From assembly GCA_021203685.1 (NCBI GenBank), contig JAJQAS010000128.1:1-7275 (forward strand): a stretch of 7,275 nucleotides of DNA, given 5' to 3'. A program made the position numbers and the translations under genes. The stretch is from Clostridiales bacterium. Lineage in GTDB: Bacteria > Bacillota > Clostridia > Oscillospirales > Oscillospiraceae. The notes beneath the pieces were generated by a model. That model made no database searches. It had not been told where the DNA came from and saw only the letters and a program-made list of their open reading frames with translations. Of the stretch, positions 1 through 5,514 are shown one piece after another. Within the stretch, counting starts at the first letter, position 1. The number at the start of each line of letters is the position of its first letter.

Positions 1-47
1 CTATAAAAGGGCATACACAAACCTATTTGTCCTTGACATGGGGTACA
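1..47 (-). mobile_element. Possible end of an insertion sequence (partial, runs off the window)
   Basis: Read on the minus strand, the sequence from 47 begins TGTACCCCATGTCAAGGACA and continues to the window edge. It starts with the TG dinucleotide common at insertion-sequence ends and contains the short palindrome TGTC-AAG-GACA. It resembles terminal repeats I associate with IS3-like elements in gut Clostridia, but this is recall, not a comparison. No transposase is visible, since only 47 bases are present. An alternative is an ordinary intergenic sequence downstream of trpF. The call is weak. Confidence 0.3.
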
Positions 48-64
48 CTTTAAAGGAACCCGTT

Positions 65-76
65 CCCTCCCCTTTT
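65..76 (-). promoter_or_regulatory. Ribosome-site-like sequence after trpF without a start codon
   Basis: On the minus strand, 22 nt after the trpF stop, lies AAAAGGGGAGGG, a purine-rich run like a Shine-Dalgarno site. No ATG, GTG or TTG occurs at the usual 5 to 10 nt. The next ATG (39-37) is 25 nt away and opens a frame of only 12 codons. It could be the ribosome site of a lost or displaced next trp gene (trpB would be the usual neighbour), or chance. A short GGAAC-CC-GTTCC palindrome follows at 55-66, too weak to call a terminator. Confidence 0.3.
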
Positions 77-97
77 GTGTCGATGTTGTAGAAAAAC

Positions 98-703
98 TCA
101 GCCGAAGCGCCGCACGGCCTCCACTGCCGCCAGAATTTTGTCCCGGTCCTTGACCTTGTCGGTCTCCACGCCGCTGGAGATGTCGATGCCCCAGGGGTGC
201 ACCGCCTCGATGGCGTTGGGGATGTTTTCCGGGGTCAGTCCTCCGGCCAGGAGGAACGGCCGCTCCACGCCCTGGACGATGGACCAGTCGAAGGTCTGGC
301 CGGAGCCAGCGCCGGAGTCCAGCAGGATGTGGTCTGCGGCGGAGTTGACGGCGTAGGGGATGACGGACGGGTCGTGGACCTGGCAGGCTTTGATGACGGG
401 TTTGCGGGTCATCATCTGGACACTGGTGATGTACTCCTCCGACTCGGTGCCGTGGAGCTGAACCATGTCCACAATGCCCTGCCGCAGCGCCACCACCACG
501 TCAGAAAACAGGTCGTTGACAAACACCCCCACCAGGGGGATGTTGGGGTCCAGGCGTTTGCGCAGCAGCTTGGCCTGGTCGAAGTCGATGCCCCGCCAGA
601 AGCGGCGGCATAAGATCACCCCGGCATAATCGGGCTTGGCTTCGTTGACGAAGTCTACGTCCTCCACACGGCGCAGCCCGCAAATTTTGATTTTTGTTGA
701 CAT
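98..703 (-). CDS. trpF: Phosphoribosylanthranilate isomerase TrpF
   Basis: TrpF converts N-(5-phosphoribosyl)anthranilate to carboxyphenylamino-deoxyribulose phosphate, the Amadori step of tryptophan synthesis, in the cytoplasm. At 201 residues it has the usual length of a stand-alone TrpF. Visible motifs are KICGLRR (residues 4-12, with Cys8 the expected general base), GVFVND (59-64), VDMVQLHG (78-85), LLDSGAGSGQTFDW (127-140, with Asp129 the expected catalytic acid), LAGG (152-155) and GIDISSGVE (172-180, phosphate binding). The ATG start is supported by GAGGGA (709-714) 5 nt upstream. Unlike the other trp genes here, it is not overlapped by its neighbour. It lies 107 bp after trpC and has its own promoter-like sequence. 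Nothing recognisable as trpB follows before the window ends. Confidence 0.96.
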   Translation of the reverse strand: MSTKIKICGLRRVEDVDFVNEAKPDYAGVILCRRFWRGIDFDQAKLLRKRLDPNIPLVGVFVNDLFSDVVVALRQGIVDMVQLHGTESEEYITSVQMMTRKPVIKACQVHDPSVIPYAVNSAADHILLDSGAGSGQTFDWSIVQGVERPFLLAGGLTPENIPNAIEAVHPWGIDISSGVETDKVKDRDKILAAVEAVRRFG

Positions 704-718
704 AGAGATCCCTCGTTA

Positions 719-732
719 CACAGGTGACTGTG
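719..732 (-). other. Small hairpin in the trpF 5' untranslated region
   Basis: CACAG-GTGA-CTGTG forms a perfect 5-bp stem with a 4-nt loop. It lies between the predicted trpF transcription start (near 749) and the trpF ribosome site (709-714). There is no U-run, so it is not a terminator. It could affect mRNA stability or translation, or mean nothing. Confidence 0.35.
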
Positions 733-741
733 ACAGCCCAA

Positions 742-798
742 AAATGTACTTATATATTATACACAGGCCGGGCGGGGATTGCAAACAACAAATGTACT
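742..798 (-). promoter_or_regulatory. Predicted trpF promoter flanked by 9-bp direct repeats
   Basis: The trpC-trpF gap contains, on the minus strand, TTGCAA (784-779), a 17-bp spacer and a perfect TATAAT (761-756), which is a good sigma-A-type promoter. Transcription would start near 749. The sequence AGTACATTT occurs twice in the same orientation, at 798-790 just upstream of the -35 box and at 750-742 over the expected start site, 48 bp apart. That placement suits a pair of operator half-sites, but the repeats are short and could be chance. The gap is AT-rich compared with the flanking genes. Confidence 0.6.
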
Positions 799-810
799 AA
801 AAACGACCGG

Positions 811-1596
811 TTAAATTCCCTTTAATTCATCCATCATGGCCTTTTTGTCCATAGATTTCATAAAAGTCTCACCGATGAGGACGGCGTTGGTGCCGTTGTC
901 CTCCAGCACCTGCACGTCGGCACGGGTCTGGATGCCGCTTTCCGAAACGAACAGGACGGAGGGGGGGACCATCCTGCGGTAACGGGTGGAGTTGTGGACA
1001 TCCACGGTGAAGTCTTTCAGGTTGCGGTTGTTGACGCCGACGATGCGTGCGCCGGAGGCCAGGGCAGTCTCCACCTCGGCTTCGTCGTGGGCCTCCACCA
1101 GCGCGTCCATGCCCAACGACTCCGCCAGCAGCCGCCAGCGGCGCAGGGTGTCCCCGTCCAGCAGGGAGCAGATGAGCAGCACCGCCGCCGCGCCCAGGGT
1201 CTTAGCCTCGTAAATCATGTATTCGTCGATGGTGAAGTCTTTGCGCAGCACCGGGAGGGAGACGGCCTGAGAAATTTCCCGGACGTATTCGTCCCGACCC
1301 AGGAACCACTTTGGCTCCGTCAGACAGGAGATGGCATCGGCCCCGGCGGCCTCGTATTCCCGGGCGATGTCCAGATAGGGGAAGTCCGGGGCGATGAGCC
1401 CCTTGGAGGGGCTGGCCTTCTTCACCTCGCAGATGAAGGAGACGCCGGGGGCGGCCAGCGCCCGGCGGAAGGGGTAGCCGGTGCTGGCGTCCAGGGCCTC
1501 GGCCTCCGCCCGGACCTGCTGGAGGGGGCGCAGACGCTTCTTTTCCGCCACAAGCTGCCGGTTGTGGGCGGCGATGGTGTCGAGTATGGTAGCCAT
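811..1596 (-). CDS. trpC: Indole-3-glycerol phosphate synthase TrpC
   Basis: TrpC catalyses the decarboxylating ring closure of carboxyphenylamino-deoxyribulose phosphate to indole-3-glycerol phosphate. The 261-residue protein is a stand-alone (beta/alpha)8 enzyme of normal length, not the TrpC-TrpF fusion of enterobacteria. Family motifs are FICEVKKASPSKG (54-66, with Glu57 and Lys59 expected in the active site), PVLRKDFTID (115-124, with Lys119 the expected catalytic lysine), ALVEAH (165-170, Glu168), GVNNRNL (187-193), FVSESGI (216-222) and VLIGE (239-243). The ATG shares its A with the stop codon of trpGD (UGAUG). No purine-rich ribosome site lies in the 15 nt before it, so translation probably depends on ribosomes finishing trpGD. 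It ends in TAA, followed by a gap rather than an overlap. Confidence 0.97.
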   Translation of the reverse strand: MATILDTIAAHNRQLVAEKKRLRPLQQVRAEAEALDASTGYPFRRALAAPGVSFICEVKKASPSKGLIAPDFPYLDIAREYEAAGADAISCLTEPKWFLGRDEYVREISQAVSLPVLRKDFTIDEYMIYEAKTLGAAAVLLICSLLDGDTLRRWRLLAESLGMDALVEAHDEAEVETALASGARIVGVNNRNLKDFTVDVHNSTRYRRMVPPSVLFVSESGIQTRADVQVLEDNGTNAVLIGETFMKSMDKKAMMDELKGI

Positions 1597-3197
1597 CAGG
1601 CGTTGGGGGACTGGGCGATGAAGGCCTTCATGGTGGCGAGGGCCGCGCCGGAGTCGATGAGCTGCTTGGCCCGCTCCACGCCCTCGGCCAGGGTGTCCAC
1701 CTTATGGTCGATGTAGAGACCGGCGGCGGTGTTCATCAGCACCGCGTCCCGCTTGGGGCCGGTGAGCTTGCCGGAGAGGATGTCGGTGGTGATTTGGGCG
1801 TTCTCGGCAGGAGTGCCGCCCAGCAGGTCGGCCTTGGTGCCCCGGGTCAGGCCGAAGTCCTCCGGCTGGATGGTGTAGGTCTGGTACTTGCCGTTGTCGA
1901 ACTCGCAAATCTTGGTGGGGCCGCAGATGGAGACCTCGTCCAGCTTATCCAACCCGTGAACCACCAGACCGCGGGTGGTGCCCAGGCTGGTCAGTACCCG
2001 GGCCAGCGGCTCCACCAGGTACTCGTCGTAGACGCCCAGCAGCTCCATCTCGGGGTGGGCGGGGTTGGTGATGGGGCCGAGGATGTTGAACACGGTGCGG
2101 AAGCCCAGCTCTTTGCGGATGGCTCCCACGTACTTCATGGAGGTGTGGTACTTCTGGGCGAACATAAAGCAGGCCCCCACGTCCTTCAGCAGGCGAACGC
2201 AGGTCTCCGGGTCCTGCTGGATGTTGGCCCCCAGGGCCTCCAGGCAGTCGGCCGCGCCGCAGCTGGAGGAAGCGGCCCGGTTGCCGTGCTTGGCGACCTT
2301 GACGCCGCCGGCGGCCAGCACAAACATGGTGGTGGTGGAGATGTTGAAGCTGTGGGCGCCGTCGCCGCCGGTGCCCACGATCTCCAGGGTCTTCATGTCG
2401 CCGGTGTCCACGGGAAGGGCTTTGTCCCGCATGGCGGCGGCGCAGCCGGAGATCTCGTCGATGGTCTCGGCCTTGGTGCTCTTGGTGGACAGGGCGGCCA
2501 GGAACGCGGCGTTCTGGGTGGGAGTGGTCTCACCGCTCATGATCTCGCTCATAACGGCGTAGGCTTCTTCGTAGGTCAGGTCCTGTTTGTCAACGATTTT
2601 GGTGATGGCTTGCTTGATCATAGTGGTGTTCCTCCCGGTAAGAAATTGCTTTAATATGTGGTGGCCCTTGGGGGTCAGGATGGACTCAGGGTGAAATTGC
2701 AGGCCGTAGACCTCGTAGTCCCTGTGCCGGACGGCCATGATCTCGCCGTCCTCAGTGGTGGCGATGACCTTGAGGCAGGGGGGCAGGGTCTCCGGCACGG
2801 CGGCCAGGGAGTGGTAGCGCGCCCCCTCGATGACGTGGGGCAGGCCGAAGAAGATGGGGGTGCTCAGGTCCAGCGTGATGTCGGACTTTTTGCCGTGCAT
2901 CAGCTCCTTGGCGTAGGAGACGGTGGCTCCAAAGGCTTCGCAGATGGCTTGGTGGCCCAGGCACACCCCCAGGATGGGGATTTTCCCGGCGAAGCGGCGC
3001 ACCACGTCCTCGCAGATGCCCGCCTGACTGGGCCGCCCGGGGCCGGGGGAGAGGATGATGTGGCTGGGGTTCAGGGCTTCGATTTCCTCCAGCGTGATTT
3101 TATCGTTGCGCACCACCCGGATGTCCGGATTGATGGAGCCGATCAGCTGATACAGGTTATAGGAAAAGCTGTCGTAGTTGTCAATCAGCAAAATCAT
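1596..3197 (-). CDS. trpGD: Fused anthranilate synthase glutaminase / anthranilate phosphoribosyltransferase
   Basis: This single 533-residue frame carries two enzymes. Residues 1 to about 190 are TrpG, the glutamine amidotransferase that feeds ammonia to TrpE. It has DNYDSF (6-11), LSPGPGRPSQAG (49-60), the nucleophile loop GVCLGHQ (77-83, Cys79) and GLQFHPES (165-172, with His169 and Glu171 completing the triad). Residues 193-533 are TrpD, which transfers phosphoribose from PRPP to anthranilate. It has GTGGDG (275-280), FNIST (284-288), KHGNRAASSSCG (303-314) and FNILGPITNP. There is almost no linker: TrpD begins at Met193 with MIKQAITKIV, a typical native TrpD start. The start ATG overlaps the trpE stop by one base (UGAUG) and is preceded by GGAGG 9 nt upstream, inside trpE. 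The stop overlaps the trpC start in the same way. TrpG-TrpD fusions are known in other bacteria. Confidence 0.96.
   Translation of the reverse strand: MILLIDNYDSFSYNLYQLIGSINPDIRVVRNDKITLEEIEALNPSHIILSPGPGRPSQAGICEDVVRRFAGKIPILGVCLGHQAICEAFGATVSYAKELMHGKKSDITLDLSTPIFFGLPHVIEGARYHSLAAVPETLPPCLKVIATTEDGEIMAVRHRDYEVYGLQFHPESILTPKGHHILKQFLTGRNTTMIKQAITKIVDKQDLTYEEAYAVMSEIMSGETTPTQNAAFLAALSTKSTKAETIDEISGCAAAMRDKALPVDTGDMKTLEIVGTGGDGAHSFNISTTTMFVLAAGGVKVAKHGNRAASSSCGAADCLEALGANIQQDPETCVRLLKDVGACFMFAQKYHTSMKYVGAIRKELGFRTVFNILGPITNPAHPEMELLGVYDEYLVEPLARVLTSLGTTRGLVVHGLDKLDEVSICGPTKICEFDNGKYQTYTIQPEDFGLTRGTKADLLGGTPAENAQITTDILSGKLTGPKRDAVLMNTAAGLYIDHKVDTLAEGVERAKQLIDSGAALATMKAFIAQSPNA
2619..2636 (-). 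promoter_or_regulatory. Internal ribosome site and start codon for TrpD inside trpGD
   Basis: Within the fused gene, GGGAGG (2636-2631) stands 9 nt before an in-frame ATG (2621-2619, Met193) at which the TrpD domain begins. This has the form of a normal trpD initiation region that is now read through as the residues GRNTT-M. It may still start a separate TrpD of 341 residues in addition to the fusion, or it may be a relic of formerly separate genes. Confidence 0.55.
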
Positions 3198-4669
3198 CAG
3201 TCAATGCCTCCCTCGCTCTGTTTCACGGCGTTGACCACCGCCGCCGCCTTGTTGATGCACTCCTGGTACTCGCTCTCCGGCACGGAGTCGGCCACGATGC
3301 CCGCGCCGGAGCGGACAAAGACGGTGCCGTTCTTCTTGAAGGCCAGGCGGATGGCGATGCAGGTGTCCAGGTTGCCGGTGAAGTCGATGTAGCCGATGGC
3401 GCCGCCGTAAATGCCCCGCTTGTTGTTCTCCAGCTCGTTGATGATTTCGCAGGCGCGGATCTTCGGCGCGCCGGAGAGGGTGCCGGCGGGGAGGACGCAG
3501 CCCACCGCGTCCAGGGCGTCGCAGTCGTCCCGCAGCTCCCCCCGGACGGTGGAGCCGATGTGCATGACGTGGGAGTACCGCTCGATGCCCATGTACTGCT
3601 CCACCTGGACGGTGCCGAACTTGGACAGGCGGCCGATGTCGTTGCGGCCCAGGTCCACCAGCATATTGTGTTCGCTGCACTCCTTGGGGTCGGCCAGCAG
3701 GCTCCGCTCCAGGGCCAAGTCCTCCGCGTCAGTCTTGCCCCTGGGCCGGGTCCCCGCCAGGGGGAAGGTGTGCAGCACGCCGTCCTGGAGCTGCACCAGC
3801 GTCTCCGGAGAGGCTCCGGCGATCTCCACGTCGTCGCTGACGATGTAGAACATATAGGGAGAGGGGTTGGTGGCCCGCAGCAGCCGGTAGGTGTCGAACA
3901 GAGACCCCTCCGCCTCCACCTGAAGCCGGTTGGACAGCACCACCTGGAAGATGTCGCCCTCGTAGATGTAGTGCCGGGCCTTTTCCACCATGGCGCAGTA
4001 CTGTTCTTTGTTGAACAGGGGCTGGAACTCACCTTTGAGCTTCAACGGTTTGTTCTGCTTGGGGGTGCCGGTCTTGATGAGGGTGACCATCTCGTCCAGC
4101 TCCAGCAGGGCGCGGCGGTAGTTCTCCTCGATGGAGTCGGTCTTGGCGTTGACGATGACGGTGATGGTCTGCTTGTAGTTGTCGAAGCACACCAGCTTGT
4201 CGAACAGCATCAGGTCAACGTCCTTGAAGTTGCCGGGATCGGCGCTGTCCAGATTCAGGGACGGCTCGGCGTACTTGATGTAGTCATAGGAGAAGTAGCC
4301 CATCAGCCCGCCGGTGAAGGGGGGCATCCCCTCGATTTTGGGGGCGCGGTTCTCATCGATGATCTGGCGGATGAGCTGGGCCGGTTCCTCCGTGGGGACG
4401 GTCATGGTCATGCCCGACTTGATGGTGGCCACGCCGTTGGTGCAGGTGAACTCCAGCTTGGGGTCGTAGCCCAGGAAGGTGTAGCGGCCCCAGTGCTTGG
4501 TCTGCTCGGCGGATTCCAGCAGGAAGCAGTGGCGGCTGACCGATTTCAGGATGCGGAGCATCTCCACGGGAGTGCGGATATCGGAGAGGATGGTGCGGGC
4601 CACGGGAATGGCCCGGTAATCCGGGGCCAGGGCCTCGGCCTCTTCCAGAGAGGGGAAATAGGTTTTCAT
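3197..4669 (-). CDS. trpE: Anthranilate synthase component I TrpE
   Basis: TrpE turns chorismate plus ammonia into anthranilate and pyruvate, the first committed step of tryptophan synthesis, in complex with the TrpG domain encoded next. The 490-residue protein has the N-terminal motif LLESAE (50-55) and GRYTFLG (61-67), the region where tryptophan binds for feedback inhibition. The C-terminal chorismate-binding domain has YEGDIFQVVLSNR (236-248), FPLAGTRPRG (302-311), DLGRNDIGRL (339-348), HIGSTVRGEL (370-379), PAGTLSGAPK (394-403) and SGAGIVADSVPESEYQE (454-470). I chose the ATG at 4669 because AAAAGGAGGT (4689-4680) lies 10 nt upstream and the family's sequence begins there. An in-frame start at 4708 would add 13 residues upstream of this strong site. 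Its stop overlaps trpGD by one base. Expression should be governed by the T-box leader upstream. Confidence 0.97.
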   Translation of the reverse strand: MKTYFPSLEEAEALAPDYRAIPVARTILSDIRTPVEMLRILKSVSRHCFLLESAEQTKHWGRYTFLGYDPKLEFTCTNGVATIKSGMTMTVPTEEPAQLIRQIIDENRAPKIEGMPPFTGGLMGYFSYDYIKYAEPSLNLDSADPGNFKDVDLMLFDKLVCFDNYKQTITVIVNAKTDSIEENYRRALLELDEMVTLIKTGTPKQNKPLKLKGEFQPLFNKEQYCAMVEKARHYIYEGDIFQVVLSNRLQVEAEGSLFDTYRLLRATNPSPYMFYIVSDDVEIAGASPETLVQLQDGVLHTFPLAGTRPRGKTDAEDLALERSLLADPKECSEHNMLVDLGRNDIGRLSKFGTVQVEQYMGIERYSHVMHIGSTVRGELRDDCDALDAVGCVLPAGTLSGAPKIRACEIINELENNKRGIYGGAIGYIDFTGNLDTCIAIRLAFKKNGTVFVRSGAGIVADSVPESEYQECINKAAAVVNAVKQSEGGID

Positions 4670-4679
4670 AGTCGGATGG

Positions 4680-4689
4680 ACCTCCTTTT
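4680..4689 (-). promoter_or_regulatory. Strong trpE ribosome binding site
   Basis: AAAAGGAGGT, nearly a full match to the anti-Shine-Dalgarno sequence, lies 10 nt before the ATG at 4669. It fixes the trpE start and argues against the longer in-frame start at 4708, which lies upstream of it. Confidence 0.85.
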
Positions 4690-4713
4690 GGGGATTGCTC
4701 AAAATCATAAAAT

Positions 4714-4734
4714 CTGATTATCCCTTTGAATCAG
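4714..4734 (-). other. Weak hairpin between the repeat element and trpE
   Basis: CTGATT and AATCAG form a 6-bp AT-rich stem around a 9-nt loop, followed on the minus strand by ATTTTATGATTTTGA. The shape resembles an intrinsic terminator, but the stem is weak and the U-run is interrupted. I call it only a possible RNA structure in the trpE leader. Confidence 0.3.
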
Positions 4735-4756
4735 CCTTTCACTATTTTTAACCGGA

Positions 4757-4953
4757 AAACCCCTCCACCATGCTTCGCATGGTCCCCCTCCCCTTTCAGG
4801 GGAGGCGAGGGGGATAGTGTTTACTGTTTGTCCAGCACTTTTACCCAATGTAGTACAAGTTTCCCACGAAGAACTACTTTTTGGCAACTGACCACCCCGC
4901 TTGCCTCCCCTGAAAGGGGAGGGGGCGCGGCGCAAGCCGCGACGGAGGGGTTT
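4757..4953. repeat. MITE-like inverted-repeat element in the trp leader
   Basis: A 197-bp element has 10-bp terminal inverted repeats (AAACCCCTCC at 4757-4766 and its complement at 4944-4953). Each arm carries two hairpins. Left arm: ACCATGC-TTC-GCATGGT (4767-4783) and CCTCCCCT-TTC-AGGGGAGG (4787-4805). Right arm: CCTCCCCT-GAA-AGGGGAGG (4904-4922) and CGCGGC-GCAA-GCCGCG (4926-4941). The arms match each other at the CCTCCCC hairpin and the termini but differ in the variable hairpin, where compensating changes keep the stem. The centre (4815-4890) is AT-richer and codes for nothing convincing. It resembles a repeat family that is abundant in Oscillospiraceae genomes; that identification is from memory. 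No clear target duplication is visible. It lies between the T-box terminator and trpE, so it is transcribed into the trpE leader. Confidence 0.75.
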
Positions 4954-4989
4954 CAACGCCAGGCTAAATGAAGCAGATAGTCAAATCAT

Positions 4990-5026
4990 AAAAAAACCGT
5001 CCATGAGAAAAAGTTCTCAAGGACGG
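4990..5026 (-). terminator. Intrinsic terminator of the trp T-box leader
   Basis: On the minus strand CCGTCC (5026-5021) pairs with GGACGG (5002-4997). After one T-T mismatch TGAGAA pairs with TTCTCA around a CTTT loop, and seven T follow (4996-4990). Its 5' arm overlaps the CCTT needed to pair with the AAGG before the T-box bulge, so terminator and antiterminator exclude each other. It is the off state of the riboswitch when tRNA-Trp is charged. Confidence 0.9.
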
Positions 5027-5253
5027 ATAACCCGCGGTGCCACCTTGTTTTGCAGAAAAACTGCACACTCGTGGAGTACTACCATACTCCCGGCCTTTGA
5101 CGCAGACCATACGTCGCAGTATACTGAGGAAAAGATCCCGTTCCCTGCGCCCTCAGTGGACCATTATGACACGCGGTTGCTGCCGACATCCCAGCGCCGC
5201 CGACTCTCTGTGAGTACCTCTCGCGTCTTTACTTCCACCTCAACGGTTTTATG

Positions 5254-5288
5254 GTTCCAACCCTGCCGCTGGCGCGGCAAAAAGGAAC
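5254..5288 (-). other. Extra 5' hairpin preceding T-box stem I
   Basis: In the RNA, GTTCC (5288-5284) pairs with GGAAC (5258-5254). Inside, TGCCGC (5279-5274) pairs with GCGGCA (5269-5264) around the loop GCCA (5273-5270). T-box leaders usually begin close to stem I, so a separate GC-rich hairpin here is not part of the standard fold. The loop sequence equals the acceptor end expected for tRNA-Trp. Confidence 0.6.
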
Positions 5289-5321
5289 ACATCTATGGAC
5301 GGTATGAAATTGAACGGGATT

Positions 5322-5350
5322 AGTATAGCAAAGGATTTTTTATTTGTCAA
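5322..5350 (-). promoter_or_regulatory. Sigma-A promoter of the trp operon
   Basis: TTGACA (5350-5345), a spacer of exactly 17 bp and TATACT (5327-5322) make a near-consensus housekeeping promoter. Transcription should start near 5315, just before the T-box leader. It begins after the GCAAT inverted-repeat element, so trp transcription is independent of the upstream transporter gene. Confidence 0.9.
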
Positions 5351-5368
5351 GTGCAGGAGAAAAATAAT

Positions 5369-5514
5369 GTGCAATTAGCAATGTGCAATGTGCAATGGTT
5401 GGTTTTCCAGCCGTTATCCGCTGACGGGGCGGCGCTGGAAAACTGCCCGCTCTCCTTCGCCGCAAGGCGACAGAGAAAGGCCGGTTTCCCGTACCATTGC
5501 TAATTGCTAATTGT
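5369..5514. repeat. Inverted-repeat element built of 7-bp GCAAT units
   Basis: The left end holds four GCAAT units with a 7-bp period (5371, 5378, 5385, 5392). The right end holds three complementary ATTGC/ATTGT units with the same period (5496, 5503, 5510). Together they form termini of about 20 to 27 bp reading CAATTAGCAAT...GCAATGG inward. Inside are a perfect 10-bp inverted repeat, GTTTTCCAGC (5402-5411) with GCTGGAAAAC (5434-5443), and the hairpin TCGCC-GCAA-GGCGA (5457-5470). No coding frame is convincing and no U-run marks a terminator. The right end runs into the transporter stop codon (TAA, 5516-5514). It looks like a small non-autonomous mobile or palindromic element. It fills most of the gap between the transporter and the trp promoter. 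Confidence 0.6.

Larger units (their letters stand above)
4990..5315 (-). promoter_or_regulatory. Tryptophan T-box riboswitch controlling the trp operon
   Basis: A T-box leader binds uncharged tRNA and then lets transcription continue. The conserved T-box AAGGTGGCACCGCGG is at 5046-5032. Its bulge TGGC (5042-5039) pairs with the tRNA end GCCA, which fits tRNA-Trp with discriminator G. Stem I is visible. A lower helix is GTGGA (5238-5234) with TCCAC (5160-5156). The specifier loop has AGTA (5233-5230) on its 5' side. An upper helix is GACGCG (5227-5222) with CGTGTC. An AGAGAG bulge and a GATG terminal loop lie further out. The 3' side of the loop reads ATAATGG, so the specifier is TGG (5163-5161), the tryptophan codon, followed by T where a purine is more usual. 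An extra hairpin precedes stem I. The start near 5315 is inferred from the promoter. Confidence 0.93.

Noticed and set aside
1..39. ATG at 39 on the minus strand as the next trp gene
   Set aside because: The frame closes with TAG after 12 codons and lies 25 nt from the ribosome-like site. It has no resemblance to a TrpB start.
58..67. Shared 10-mer AGGGAACGGG after trpF and within the T-box leader (near 5137-5146)
   Set aside because: It is a short match with no structural or positional logic, most likely chance in purine-rich sequence.
3560..4717. Long plus-strand open frame of 385 codons opposite trpE
   Set aside because: It is an antisense frame created by GC-rich codon use in trpE. It has no family features, and trpE is certain. 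The 316-codon plus-strand frame at 1704-2654 opposite trpGD is rejected for the same reason.
4705..4971. Short open frames of about 80 codons on both strands over the GC-rich repeat
   Set aside because: They simply translate the inverted-repeat arms (SPFRGG and ASPERGG type peptides), lack ribosome sites and overlap each other. They are products of the repeat.
4901..5323. Plus-strand open frame of 140 codons over the T-box region
   Set aside because: The region is explained by the T-box leader and promoter on the minus strand. The predicted peptide has no recognisable features.
5369..5398. Short regular repeats as a CRISPR array
   Set aside because: The units are 5-7 bp with no spacers, and they recur in inverted orientation at the other end. 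This is a palindromic element, not a CRISPR.
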